Source: Chitinophagaceae bacterium
GTDB taxonomy: Bacteria; Bacteroidota; Bacteroidia; Chitinophagales; Chitinophagaceae
NCBI GenBank assembly: GCA_019638475.1
Contig: JAHBTR010000008.1
Span: 1 to 64,000, forward strand
Direction of reading: 5' to 3'
Length of the DNA stretch: 64,000 bases
In this document: piece by piece, positions 34,741 to 43,227 of the stretch
How positions within the stretch are numbered: the first letter of the stretch is position 1
How the letters are laid out: each line of letters begins with the position of its first letter
The notes under the pieces: model-generated
Seen by the model: only the letters and a program-made list of their open reading frames with translations
Databases searched by the model: none
What the model was told of the DNA's origin: nothing
Position numbers and translations under genes: made by a program

Positions 34741-35097
34741 TTACATGTGATTTACTTCATCTGGCAAATGATAAAATGTAGGATGTCTATAAACTTTATC
34801 TTTTGCTGGTTCATACAATTCTCCTGCTTCATCTGGATTACTGGCAGTAATGTTTTTACTTTCTACTACCCAAATACTAACACCTTCTAATCTTCTTGTA
34901 TAAACATCTCTTGCATTTTCAATAGCCATTTGTGCATCTGCTGCATGAAGGCTGCCAACATGTTTATGGTCTAAACCTTGTTTGCTACGAATAAATATTT
35001 CCCAAAGTGGCCATTGAACATCTTGAGGAGAAGCATTTGAAGTTCCTTCTTCAATTTCTCCATAATCTCCGTAATAATACTTTTTAATTAAGTTCAT
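34741..35097 (-). CDS. paaB: Phenylacetyl-CoA epoxidase subunit PaaB
   Basis: PaaB is the small subunit of the epoxidase complex. The product is 118 residues. The signature WPLWEIFIRSKQGLDHKHVGSL is followed by HAADAQMAIENARDVYTRR, SIWVVES and the C-terminal KVYRHPTFYHLPDEVNHM. About 25 N-terminal residues precede the part shared with E. coli PaaB. The gene is downstream of a broken ORF6N gene and upstream of a repeat array, not next to paaA as in compact operons. Confidence 0.94.
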   Translation of the reverse strand: MNLIKKYYYGDYGEIEEGTSNASPQDVQWPLWEIFIRSKQGLDHKHVGSLHAADAQMAIENARDVYTRRLEGVSIWVVESKNITASNPDEAGELYEPAKDKVYRHPTFYHLPDEVNHM

Positions 35098-35099
35098 AG

Positions 35100-35397
35100 T
35101 TATTTTTTTTCGGGTTTTATAAAACCAATTAATTCTCTGTTAGAAAATGTTTGTTCTATTGCTTTTTCGCAACCCCATTTTTACAGAATTGGATATCACA
35201 ATTTGTGATTTCCAATTCTCAAACTCTCTTTCAGTTAATTGAAACATAAAGTCTGAAGGGAAACGAGCAATATTTCTTCTTACAGCTTGATTAAGTACAT
35301 GTGTTTCTACTTCATACATTTCAGCTAAATCAAAATCAAGCATTATTTTTTGTCCTCTAATTTCAAATATTTTATTTTGAATAATACTTAACTGCAT
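35100..35397 (-). pseudogene. Broken ORF6N-domain gene
   Basis: An open frame of 85 residues (35140-35397) starts as a normal ORF6N protein: [43 protein letters not shown]. It then runs into seven unrelated residues and stops. In another frame, 35100-35180 encodes [22 protein letters not shown] and a stop, which looks like the C-terminal end of such a protein. The simplest reading is an internal deletion with a frameshift soon after MGLRK. ORF6N domains are phage-type DNA-binding modules common in Bacteroidota. The remnant lies inside the paa operon. Confidence 0.7.
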
Positions 35398-35405
35398 ACT
35401 GTTTT

Positions 35406-35816
35406 TTAGTTTACAACTTCAATTTGATATGTTCTTACATTAGATGAATCTTCTGCTGTTTTTTGCTCTGTCCAAAACTTATATAGCTTTACAATAGTTT
35501 TTCCCGTTTTTGTTGAAACCAATTCAATTTCTTTACTAACATTACCTCCTGCTTCATCAGGTGAGCTGTAATCAAAGGTTTTAATAGTTGCTAATTTAAT
35601 AATTCCTGTGCTATCGCTTATGTCAAAATTGGTACTATTTTCATATTCACAACCTCTACATGTTCCTTCAAATATAACTAATGTATCTGTAAGTTTTACA
35701 ATATTGATGGTATCATTTCTTAGTTCTATACGAGTGTCTTTTACTTCTTTGTTATTGTTTTCACAAGCTATTGTAAAAGTTATTATTATTATACTTACTA
35801 AAAATATTTTTCTCAT
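35406..35816 (-). CDS. Small lipoprotein of unknown function
   Basis: The product is 136 residues. The N-terminus [18 protein letters not shown] is a lipoprotein signal with Cys18 as the lipidated residue. The mature part is beta-rich with a CRGC motif near residue 54 and no family I recognise. Its ATG overlaps the paaA stop by one base (TAATG), so it is translationally coupled to paaA. Whether it has any role in phenylacetate use is unknown; no epoxidase complex is known to need a lipoprotein. Confidence 0.75.
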   Translation of the reverse strand: MRKIFLVSIIIITFTIACENNNKEVKDTRIELRNDTINIVKLTDTLVIFEGTCRGCEYENSTNFDISDSTGIIKLATIKTFDYSSPDEAGGNVSKEIELVSTKTGKTIVKLYKFWTEQKTAEDSSNVRTYQIEVVN

Positions 35817-36763
35817 TATGCAACAACTTTTGAGGATTTATTATTTCTTTTTGCAGCATAAGCAGCAGCAGCTTCTCTTACCCATAAACCATCTTCATGT
35901 GCTTTTTTTCGTGCATGCAAACGTTGTTTATTACATGGTCCATTACCATTTACTACATTCCAAAATTCTTCCCAATTTATTTCTCCAAAATGGTAGTGTA
36001 ATTTTTTTTCATCCCATTGTAAATAAGGGTCAGGCAATGTCATACCTAAAACTTTTACCTGCTCTGCTATCATATCTACAAACTGTTGTCTTAGCTCATC
36101 ATTGGTTTTTATTTTAATTTTCCATTGCATACTTTGACCAGTATTAGGGCTATCGCTATCTTTTGGTCCAAACATCATAAGACTGGGCCACCACCAACGA
36201 TTAATGGCATCTTGACACATGGCTTTTTGTTCTTCTGTACCTTGAGATAAAACCCATAATATTTCAAAACCTTGACGCTGATGAAAACTTTCTTCTTTAC
36301 AAATTCTTATCATAGCTCTTGAATAAGGACCATAAGAAGTACGGCATAACATTATTTGATTAATAATAGCAGCACCATCTACTAACCAACCAATAGCTCC
36401 CATATCTGCCCAAGTAAGTGTAGGATAATTGAAGATAGAAGAGTATTTGGCTTTGCCAGTATGTAATTGGTCTATCATTTCTTCTCTGCTTATACCTAAG
36501 GTTTCAGCGGCAGAATATAAATATAAACCATGACCAGCTTCATCTTGCACTTTTGCTAAGAGTATTGCTTTTCTTTTTAATGAAGGTGCTCTTGTAATCC
36601 AATTTCCTTCTGGCAACATTCCTACTATTTCACTATGTGCATGTTGGCTTATTTGTCTGATGTTTGTTTTTCTGTAAGCATCAGGCATCCAATCTTTTGG
36701 TTCTATTTTAATGTCATCATTTATTTTTTGCTGAAAAAGCTGTTCTAAATTTTTCAACTCCAT
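35816..36763 (-). CDS. paaA: Phenylacetyl-CoA epoxidase catalytic subunit PaaA
   Basis: PaaA is the di-iron oxygenase subunit that epoxidises the ring of phenylacetyl-CoA. The product is 315 residues. Di-iron ligand regions are visible: the [21 protein letters not shown] helix (E..H) and [15 protein letters not shown] (E..H). [13 protein letters not shown] and the GEINWEEFW segment are family hallmarks. It is the first gene of the operon, with a minus-strand TATTTTTG box at 36782-36789. The reductase gene paaE is not in the window. Confidence 0.95.
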   Translation of the reverse strand: MELKNLEQLFQQKINDDIKIEPKDWMPDAYRKTNIRQISQHAHSEIVGMLPEGNWITRAPSLKRKAILLAKVQDEAGHGLYLYSAAETLGISREEMIDQLHTGKAKYSSIFNYPTLTWADMGAIGWLVDGAAIINQIMLCRTSYGPYSRAMIRICKEESFHQRQGFEILWVLSQGTEEQKAMCQDAINRWWWPSLMMFGPKDSDSPNTGQSMQWKIKIKTNDELRQQFVDMIAEQVKVLGMTLPDPYLQWDEKKLHYHFGEINWEEFWNVVNGNGPCNKQRLHARKKAHEDGLWVREAAAAYAAKRNNKSSKVVA

Positions 36764-36781
36764 AATAGTTATTGTTTGTTA

Positions 36782-36789
36782 CAAAAATA
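36782..36789 (-). promoter_or_regulatory. -7 box of the paa operon
   Basis: On the minus strand this reads TATTTTTG, a full -7 match 18 nt before the paaA ATG. No well-spaced TTG was found. Confidence 0.45.
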
Positions 36790-36935
36790 AGTATTATCAG
36801 CAAAAAGAAATAAGCTAATTAAGATAGTTTAAAAGCAAATGAATTTTGATGTACTCAATGCTCAATAAAAGAAATAATAAGCAGTAATTTTTTGATATTG
36901 TTTGTATTCATGTTATTTTGTAGATAAAATATTTA

Positions 36936-37925
36936 CTGCTGAAAAAAAAATATACAATATTTATTAATTACGTTGTAGGTCCTGTATTATTTGTATGGCT
37001 TAGTTTTTCTATTTATAAACAAGTAAAGGAGCAACCTAATTTGCATCAGGCATGGCAAATTATTGTAGATTCTTATTCTACAACTGCCTCTTGGAAGTTG
37101 TATGCAGTTGTTGCTTTAATGTTTGTAAACTGGGGTATTGAGGCAAAGAAATGGCAAATATTGGTAGCTGGTATTCAGAAAATTGCTTTTTTTCGAGCAT
37201 TTAGGGCAATTTTTACAGGTCAGGCAGTAGCATTAAATACTTTTAATGGCATAGGTGAGTATGTAGGTAGAGTAGTGTATTTAAAAGATGGTAATAGATT
37301 AAGAGCTATTGCATTATCTATTGTAGGAAGCCTTAGTCAGTTAATCATTACTTTGGTAATGGGTTTAATAGGACTTGTGTATGTAAGATTAAATATATTA
37401 GATGAAGCTCATCATTTACAGGGATTGAGCAAGTTTTGGTTAGATGCTATGATGTATTCATTAAGTTTTTTAACAGTAATTTTTTTATTTATTTATTTTC
37501 AAATGTCTTGGCTTACAAAATTGATGGAGAAAATACCTTTTGTAGCTAAGTATAGTTTTTATATTCAGAAGTTAGAAGATTTTCATTACAAGGAATTAAC
37601 AAAAATTTTATTACTTTCTTTTTTCAGATACGTTGTATTTGTAGTGCAATATTTATTATTGCTACAATTATTTCAGGTAGAGGCTTCTATAATTCAATTA
37701 GCATGGGTAGTTTGTGTATTATTTTTAGTATTGGCAGTAGTGCCATCTATACCTGTAGCAGAATTAGGATTAAGAGGCGAAGTGAGCCGACAATTATTTG
37801 GTTTATTAAGTGCCAATATACTTGGCATCATTTTTACAGCAGCTATTATATGGGTTATAAATAGAGTAATACCAGCCATAGCTGGTAGTTTATTTATTTT
37901 AGGTGTAAAATTATTTAAGAAATAG
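36936..37925 (+). CDS. Integral membrane protein of the LPG-synthase/UPF0104 flippase-like group
   Basis: About 330 residues and 7-8 hydrophobic segments. The first candidate start in a usual set is TTG 37041, but the same frame stays open upstream to a TAG at 36921-36923 and encodes KKKYTIFINYVVGPVLFVWLSFSIYKQ, a natural first membrane helix. No ATG or GTG exists there, so translation may start at CTG (36936 or 36939) or another rare codon. Later features are FRAIFTGQAVALNTFNGIGEYVGR and the C-terminal IPVAELGLRGEVS, typical of lysylphosphatidylglycerol-synthase-like membrane domains. It lacks the transferase domain. Confidence 0.75.
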   Translation: MLKKKYTIFINYVVGPVLFVWLSFSIYKQVKEQPNLHQAWQIIVDSYSTTASWKLYAVVALMFVNWGIEAKKWQILVAGIQKIAFFRAFRAIFTGQAVALNTFNGIGEYVGRVVYLKDGNRLRAIALSIVGSLSQLIITLVMGLIGLVYVRLNILDEAHHLQGLSKFWLDAMMYSLSFLTVIFLFIYFQMSWLTKLMEKIPFVAKYSFYIQKLEDFHYKELTKILLLSFFRYVVFVVQYLLLLQLFQVEASIIQLAWVVCVLFLVLAVVPSIPVAELGLRGEVSRQLFGLLSANILGIIFTAAIIWVINRVIPAIAGSLFILGVKLFKK

Positions 37926-37929
37926 AAGT

Positions 37930-38724
37930 ATGAAAAAATTATCAACCCTTTTTATTGCATCCATTTCATGGATTACCCTAACATCGGCAGATGATGATTT
38001 TTGTGGTATAAGAAATACAACTTTTCAAGATGGAGAAAATATTACTTTCAAAATATTTTATAATGCTTTAGGGTTATATATAGATGCAGGTACTGCAAGT
38101 TTTACAGTATCGCAAGAAGTGCTTAATAATACACCTGTATATCATATAGTAGGATTGGGTTCATCAAATTCAAGCTATGATTGGATTTTTAAAGTAAGAG
38201 ATAGGTATGAAACATATATTGATACAGCATCTTTAAAGCCTTTAAAATTTATTAGAAATGTAAATGAAGGAGGCTATAAATTTTATGAGAATATTACGTT
38301 TAATCATCAAACAAATTCTGCTATTACCAACAAAGGTATTTTTAAAGTTCCTGATTGTGTACAAGATGTATTAAGTGCTATTTACTATGCCAGAAATATT
38401 GATTTTAGTAAGTCTAAAGTAGGTGACAAAATTCCTTTTAAACTTTTTTTAGATAATGAATTGTATGAAATGTATATAAAGTATATGGGCAAAGAAATCA
38501 TTAAAACACGTTATGGAAAATTTAGAGCCATTAAGTTTAAACCACTATTAATTAAAGGAACTATTTTTGAAGGAGGAGAGAAAATGACTGTTTGGGTAAG
38601 TGATGATGCCAATCATCTTCCATTAAGAATTGAAAGCCCTATTGCTGTCGGAAAAGTAAAAATAGATATGATGATGTATAAAAATATTCGTTATCCACTT
38701 TCTTCTATGCTTAGTTTTAGATAA
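37930..38724 (+). CDS. Exported DUF3108 protein
   Basis: The product is 264 residues with a signal peptide (about 1-20). The mature part is an all-beta DUF3108 domain: GENITFKIFYNALGLYIDAGTASF, DRYETYIDTASLKPLKFIRNVNEGGYKF, and the C-terminal WVSDDANHLPLRIE with GKVKIDM. The family is periplasmic or envelope-associated with unknown biochemical role. It starts 4 nt after the flippase-like gene, so the two form one operon. Confidence 0.85.
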   Translation: MKKLSTLFIASISWITLTSADDDFCGIRNTTFQDGENITFKIFYNALGLYIDAGTASFTVSQEVLNNTPVYHIVGLGSSNSSYDWIFKVRDRYETYIDTASLKPLKFIRNVNEGGYKFYENITFNHQTNSAITNKGIFKVPDCVQDVLSAIYYARNIDFSKSKVGDKIPFKLFLDNELYEMYIKYMGKEIIKTRYGKFRAIKFKPLLIKGTIFEGGEKMTVWVSDDANHLPLRIESPIAVGKVKIDMMMYKNIRYPLSSMLSFR

Positions 38725-38808
38725 GAGATAATTTGATTATGATTATACTGTTGGCGTATCATTAACTTAAACAATCTTCTTACTTCATCAAATTTGTATA
38801 ACAAATTA

Positions 38809-40194
38809 TTATTTCAAAAACATTTTCATCCATTTTAGTTTTCCTCTAAAGGGAGGATATTTTATAGAAGGGTCAAACCATGTAGCTGTTTTAAGTACAG
38901 GCTTTGCATGGGTAAATGTATAGAACGATTTTTTGCCATGATATGCTCCAATACCACTAAAACCAATACCTCCAAAAGGAAAATGATGATTAGAAAAATG
39001 ATAAGTTGTATTGTTTACACAACCACCACCAAACGAAACTGCATCAATCCATTTTGCTTCTTTTGTTGTAGAATTAGTAAATATATAAAATGCTAAAGGG
39101 TAGGGATTTCTATTAATTATTTTCAAGGCTTCTTCTTGTGTATTAAAAGTATAAATAGGTAATATGGGTCCAAAAATTTCTTCTGTCATAAGTGCTGCAT
39201 CAAGAGGCACATGTTGCATAATTGTTGGTTGAATATATAGTTTGCTTTTATCAGTATTGCCGCCATAAATAATTTCTCCATCGTTCAAAAATTTTTGTAG
39301 AACATCAAAACGTTTTTCACTAACTATTTTTCCATAATCTTCACTCAATGCTGCATTTTTTGTATAAAATTTTTCAATAGTATTAATCAATGCAGTTACA
39401 AATTTTTCCTTCACAGCCTCATGTATCAATAAATAATCAGGTGCAATACATGTTTGCCCCACATTTAAAAATTTACCCATAGCAATACGTTTAGCTGCTA
39501 CAGTTATAGCAGCATCATCTTCTACCACACAAGGGCTTTTTCCACCAAGTTCTAATGTTACAGGAATTAATTGTTTAGCAGCCATTTCATAAACTGCTTT
39601 TCCTACAGTTATACTTCCTGTAAAAAAAATATGATTAAATCTAAAGTTGTTTATTAATGCAGGTACAACTTCTGCACCATTTCCTTGCACTACAAATATG
39701 TATTGCTCATCAAAAATTTCTTTCACTATTTTTTCTATAACCATACTTGTAGCAGGTGTGTATTCACTTGGTTTTATTACAGCACAATTACCACCAGCCG
39801 TAGCACCAATTAAGGGCGTAAAAGCTAATTGAAAAGGATAATTCCATGGGGCAATAATTAGTACAACACCTAAAGCATCATAATAAATTTTGCTACTACT
39901 GGGTATATTAAGCATATTGGTAGAAACAGTTGTAGGCTTCATTAATTTTTTTAAATGCTTTAGCATAAAATTAATTTCCATTTGTACCATAGCTATTTCT
40001 GTGGCATAAGATTCTGCTTCACTTTTGCCTAAATCTTTTTGTAAGGCTTCGCTAATGTCCTTTTCATATTTACTAATAGCAGCAGCTAATTTTTGTAACT
40101 GCTGTTTTCTAAATTGATAAGACTTTGTAGCTCCTGTTTCAAAATATTGTTTAATATTGGTAAGATTATTTGTCATGGTTTTATATTGCATCAC
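38809..40194 (-). CDS. Aldehyde dehydrogenase, class 3-like
   Basis: It oxidises aldehydes with NAD(P). The product is 461 residues; ATG 40176 (residue 7) is an equally good start. Catalytic residues are E215 (TLELGGKSP) and C249 (GQTC), and APWNYPFQLAFTPLIGA is the cofactor region. The C-terminal hydrophobic/basic tail resembles fatty-aldehyde dehydrogenases. The gene is divergent from tadA with their regulatory regions overlapping. Confidence 0.9.
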   Translation of the reverse strand: MMQYKTMTNNLTNIKQYFETGATKSYQFRKQQLQKLAAAISKYEKDISEALQKDLGKSEAESYATEIAMVQMEINFMLKHLKKLMKPTTVSTNMLNIPSSSKIYYDALGVVLIIAPWNYPFQLAFTPLIGATAGGNCAVIKPSEYTPATSMVIEKIVKEIFDEQYIFVVQGNGAEVVPALINNFRFNHIFFTGSITVGKAVYEMAAKQLIPVTLELGGKSPCVVEDDAAITVAAKRIAMGKFLNVGQTCIAPDYLLIHEAVKEKFVTALINTIEKFYTKNAALSEDYGKIVSEKRFDVLQKFLNDGEIIYGGNTDKSKLYIQPTIMQHVPLDAALMTEEIFGPILPIYTFNTQEEALKIINRNPYPLAFYIFTNSTTKEAKWIDAVSFGGGCVNNTTYHFSNHHFPFGGIGFSGIGAYHGKKSFYTFTHAKPVLKTATWFDPSIKYPPFRGKLKWMKMFLK

Positions 40195-40212
40195 AAGTTA
40201 ATGATAGATTTT

Positions 40213-40220
40213 TACATTTG
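40213..40220 (+). promoter_or_regulatory. -7 box of tadA
   Basis: TACATTTG is a full consensus match 15 nt before the tadA ATG at 40236. The nearest TTG upstream (40186) is 24 nt away, slightly too far. Confidence 0.45.
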
Positions 40221-40235
40221 TATAATTACTACCAC

Positions 40236-40715
40236 ATGAAAGATATTTTATACGATGATATTTTTTATATGCAACAAGCATTAAGAGAAGCACAAAGAGC
40301 TTTTGATGAAGATGAAGTGCCAATAGGTGCAGTAGTTGTGTTGAATAATAAAATTATTAGTAGAGGCTATAATCAAACAGAAAAATTGAATGACAGTACT
40401 GCTCATGCAGAAATGATAGCATTAACAAGTGCCTATAATTTTTTAGGAGCAAAATATTTACCATCTGCTACTTTATATGTAACAGTAGAGCCTTGTTTAA
40501 TGTGTTGTGGTGCATTGTATTGGAGCAAATTAGCAAGAATAGTTTATGGAGCAAGTGATGAAAAAAGTGGTGGACTACGTTTTTTTACAGATAATGATGG
40601 ATTAATTATTCCAGAAAAATGGCCCTTTCATCCAAAAACACAATTAGTAAAAGGCGTATTAGCAGAAGACTGTATTATGCTGATGAAAAATTTTTTCAAA
40701 GCAAAAAGAAAATAG
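40236..40715 (+). CDS. tadA: tRNA-specific adenosine deaminase TadA
   Basis: It deaminates the wobble adenosine of tRNA-Arg(ACG) to inosine. The product is 159 residues from ATG 40236; the frame extends to a TTG upstream but the promoter box lies between. Zinc and catalytic residues are H57 and E59 (HAE), C87 and C90 (PCLMC). DEVPIGAVVV and YGASDEKSGG are family hallmarks. It is divergent from the aldehyde dehydrogenase. Confidence 0.93.
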   Translation: MKDILYDDIFYMQQALREAQRAFDEDEVPIGAVVVLNNKIISRGYNQTEKLNDSTAHAEMIALTSAYNFLGAKYLPSATLYVTVEPCLMCCGALYWSKLARIVYGASDEKSGGLRFFTDNDGLIIPEKWPFHPKTQLVKGVLAEDCIMLMKNFFKAKRK

Positions 40716-40761
40716 TTATACGAATTTGATTTCTATAATAGGTACTCTTTTTTCCGTATAA
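40716..40761. repeat. 46-bp dispersed repeat, copy 2, with short terminal inverted repeats
   Basis: It begins TTATACG (40716-40722) and ends CGTATAA (40755-40761), a 7-bp terminal inverted repeat. The left 25 bases are shared with 24979-25003 apart from one base. It starts immediately after the tadA stop. Confidence 0.6.
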
Positions 40762-40780
40762 TACCGATGTAATAGTTGTT

Positions 40781-40801
40781 TAGACCAATGAAATTGGTCT
40801 A
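40781..40801. other. Perfect hairpin between convergent tadA and yraN-like gene
   Basis: TAGACCAAT (40781-40789) and ATTGGTCTA (40793-40801) form a 9-bp stem with a 3-nt loop. Neither side has a good T tract, so it is a weak candidate for a shared terminator. Confidence 0.5.
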
Positions 40802-40821
40802 TTACAAATATACTTTCGGTA

Positions 40822-41181
40822 CTAAAAGAAAACATCTTCAATAAAGAAAAATGCTGGTGCATTATTTTTAGATAAAGTAACAGCCATTACATCAAATTGT
40901 AAATATTTCCATTGAGGATTTTCTTCTACATAAGCAGCAGCAGCTTTTTTTAGGGCATTCATTTTTTTTGTACCAACACTTTCTTCTGGAAATCCATATA
41001 CCTCATTGGTTCTTGTTTTTACTTCTACAAAATGTAGCACATTATTTTTACTGGCAATAATATCTACCTCACTATGTTTATACCTATGATTTCTGGCTAT
41101 AATTTCAAAATCATTGTTTATTAACCATTCAGTAGTTAAATCTTCTCCTTTGATTCCTGTATTTTTATTGCCTAAATTCAT
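40822..41181 (-). CDS. YraN/UPF0102 family endonuclease-like protein
   Basis: The product is 119 residues. The nuclease-fold core is HSEVDIIASKNNVLHFVEVKTR, giving the D...ExK arrangement of Holliday-junction-resolvase-like proteins. GEDLTTEWLINNDFEIIARNHRY before it is the standard family start. Its activity is not established. It is divergent from manA with only 19 nt between start codons. Confidence 0.88.
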   Translation of the reverse strand: MNLGNKNTGIKGEDLTTEWLINNDFEIIARNHRYKHSEVDIIASKNNVLHFVEVKTRTNEVYGFPEESVGTKKMNALKKAAAAYVEENPQWKYLQFDVMAVTLSKNNAPAFFFIEDVFF

Positions 41182-41200
41182 TTAGTATTGTAAAATTACT

Positions 41201-42403
41201 ATGCAATTAACAGATAAAATATGTAAACTAAAGGGCAAAGTACAACATTATGCTTGGGGTGGTTATCATTTTATTCCAGAATTATTAAAAATAAATAATT
41301 CAGAGCAAAAACCATTTGCAGAATATTGGTTAGGCTCTCATCCTTCTACACCTTCTATTCTTACAGATAAAAATATTTCATTGGTAGATGCAATAACCCA
41401 ACAGCCAGAAAATATTTTAGGCAAAAAAGTGTATGAACAATTTAAAGGCTTACCTTATTTGTTTAAAGTATTAGATGTAAAAGATATGCTCAGTATTCAA
41501 GTGCATCCAACAAAAGAAGAAGCTATAAAAGGTTTTGAAAGAGAAGAAGCTGAAGGAATACCTATTAATGCACCAAACAGAAATTATAAAGACAAAAATC
41601 ATAAACCAGAAATGATGATTGCTTTAGGAGAATTTTGGCTATTGCATGGATTTCAAAAAGAGAAAGCTATTGAAAAAGTATTAGAAAATTATACAGAGTT
41701 TAATTTGTTAATTCCAATATTTAAAAATGAAGGATATAAAGGATTATATCAAACAGTAATGAAAATGCCTCAAGAGCAAGTTGATACTATTTTAATTCCT
41801 CTGGTAGAAAAAGCAATCAATCATCAAAAACAAAATCTTATAACAAAAAATAGCCCAGAATGGTGGGTAGCCAAATGGTATAATAATGCACCAGTATTAA
41901 AAAATATTGATAGAGGTATTTTTTCTATTTATCTTTTTAATCTTATACAATTACAAAAAGGAGAAGCTATTTTTCAAGGTGCAGGCGTACCTCATGCTTA
42001 TTTAGAAGGGCAAAATATAGAGCTAATGGCTAATAGCGATAATGTATTAAGGGGTGGTTTAACACCCAAACATATAGATATACAAGAATTAATGAAGCAT
42101 ACTAAGTTTGAAGCTATAGAACCAGCCATACTAAAACCATTAAAAATAGACAATGAAAAAAAATACCCTTGCTCTGTAAATGATTTTGCTGTAAGTGCAA
42201 TAGAGTTAAGTTCAGGTAAAGTATATCATTCAATAACCACTTCTTTAGAAATATTATTAGTAATAGAAGGGGCTGTTAGTATAAATGAGTTAGAAAATTA
42301 TATTATACAAAAAGGAGAGTCCTTTGCTGTAATTGCAAATACTGCATACTCTTTTACAAGTACAGAAAATACTTTATTGTTCAAAGCCTTTGTTCCAGTT
42401 TAG
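41201..42403 (+). CDS. manA: Mannose-6-phosphate isomerase, class I
   Basis: It interconverts fructose-6-phosphate and mannose-6-phosphate and needs zinc. The product is 400 residues. The start LKGKVQHYAWGGYHFIPELL and the zinc-site motifs SIQVHPTKEEA, KDKNHKPEMMIAL and the later GAGVPHAYLEGQNIELMANSDNVLRGGLTPKHID are all present. The promoter must lie inside the short gap with the yraN-like gene or within that gene. Confidence 0.94.
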   Translation: MQLTDKICKLKGKVQHYAWGGYHFIPELLKINNSEQKPFAEYWLGSHPSTPSILTDKNISLVDAITQQPENILGKKVYEQFKGLPYLFKVLDVKDMLSIQVHPTKEEAIKGFEREEAEGIPINAPNRNYKDKNHKPEMMIALGEFWLLHGFQKEKAIEKVLENYTEFNLLIPIFKNEGYKGLYQTVMKMPQEQVDTILIPLVEKAINHQKQNLITKNSPEWWVAKWYNNAPVLKNIDRGIFSIYLFNLIQLQKGEAIFQGAGVPHAYLEGQNIELMANSDNVLRGGLTPKHIDIQELMKHTKFEAIEPAILKPLKIDNEKKYPCSVNDFAVSAIELSSGKVYHSITTSLEILLVIEGAVSINELENYIIQKGESFAVIANTAYSFTSTENTLLFKAFVPV

Positions 42404-42414
42404 CAATAAACCTA

Positions 42415-42445
42415 TTTGAAACAATAAACAGAATACTTACTTTTG
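42415..42445 (+). promoter_or_regulatory. Consensus promoter of the DUF6580 gene
   Basis: TTTG (42415-42418), a 19-nt spacer and TACTTTTG (42438-42445) match both Bacteroidota elements exactly. The ATG at 42469 leaves a leader of about 18 nt. It is the best promoter match in the window. Confidence 0.75.
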
Positions 42446-42468
42446 CTAAAATTTATAAAAACAAAGAG

Positions 42469-43029
42469 ATGAAAAATAATCGTTTAATCATTTTTACAGT
42501 TGCTTTAATAGCTTTAACAGTAATCGTAAAATATATTTGTGCTCCAGTATTAGGTTTAAGTGGTTTTTCACCCATTATTGCTATAGCACTATTTGCAGGT
42601 ATGAGTATTAATAATAAAAAGAATGCATTTTTATTGCCTTTAATTGCCTTACTTGCCAGCGATGTTATTATAGAGGTTTTATACAGATTAGACCTATTCA
42701 GTTTTTCAGGCTTCTATAAAGGTCAGCTAATTAATTACAGCTTATTAATGTTAAGTGTATTAATAGGATGGACAGTAAAAGGTAAAAGCTATCTATCAAT
42801 GGGTATAGGAGCACTTGCTGCTTCTACACTATTTTTCCTATTATCTAATTTTAGTGTTTGGTATTCAGGCACTATGTATGTAAAAGATTTTAATGGCTTA
42901 ATGCTTTGCTATGAAAATGCACTACCATTTTATCGTAATGAACTTATTTCTACAACCTTATTTTTGCCTATTATAATAATGGGGTATAATTATATAGTTC
43001 AAGGAAAAAGCAAATTAGTTATTCAATAA
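42469..43029 (+). CDS. DUF6580 membrane protein
   Basis: The product is 186 residues with five or six hydrophobic segments. SGFSPIIAIALFAGMSI, LPLIALLASDVIIEVLY and NFSVWYSGTMY match the small membrane proteins grouped as DUF6580, related in layout to ECF-transporter substrate-binding subunits. The function is unknown. It has its own promoter and terminator. Confidence 0.8.
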   Translation: MKNNRLIIFTVALIALTVIVKYICAPVLGLSGFSPIIAIALFAGMSINNKKNAFLLPLIALLASDVIIEVLYRLDLFSFSGFYKGQLINYSLLMLSVLIGWTVKGKSYLSMGIGALAASTLFFLLSNFSVWYSGTMYVKDFNGLMLCYENALPFYRNELISTTLFLPIIIMGYNYIVQGKSKLVIQ

Positions 43030-43061
43030 CTAATTGAATATTAATAATTTTCTAACTTATT

Positions 43062-43096
43062 ACTGCTTTGTATGCACAAATACAAGGCAGTTTTTT
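43062..43096 (+). terminator. Terminator of the DUF6580 gene
   Basis: ACTGCTTTGTAT (43062-43073) pairs with ATACAAGGCAGT (43080-43091) with one G-T pair, followed by a run of T to 43096. Confidence 0.8.
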
Positions 43097-43166
43097 GTTA
43101 ATAATTATAAGCGTATCGGGTTTAAAGCGTTTTTTTGGGGTATAGAAAAAATATTTTCAAAAAAAC

Positions 43167-43198
43167 TTGGCACTTTAATAACAAAGCCCCTACCTTTG
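43167..43198 (+). promoter_or_regulatory. Promoter of the S10 operon
   Basis: TTG (43167-43169), 21-nt spacer and TACCTTTG (43191-43198). The rpsJ ATG is at 43228. In the short leader CCCAA (43203-43207) can pair with TTGGG (43215-43219), a small hairpin directly before the start region. Confidence 0.65.
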
Positions 43199-43227
43199 CA
43201 ACCCCAACGAAAAATTGGGCTTTCATT

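Noticed and set aside
34741..35097. PaaB N-terminal 25 residues as a separate small peptide fused to PaaB
   Set aside because: The frame is continuous with one ATG, and related Bacteroidota PaaB proteins can be longer at the N-terminus; no repeat or palindromic element codes for it.
41201..42403. Open frames on the opposite strand of manA, recQ, rplC and secY
   Set aside because: They are shadows of strongly conserved genes with AT-rich, low-complexity products and no starts or promoters of their own.
43135..43227. Longer S10 frame starting at 43135
   Set aside because: The extra 31 residues are not S10-like and the operon promoter (43167-43198) lies inside this part. ATG 43228 gives the normal 101 residues.
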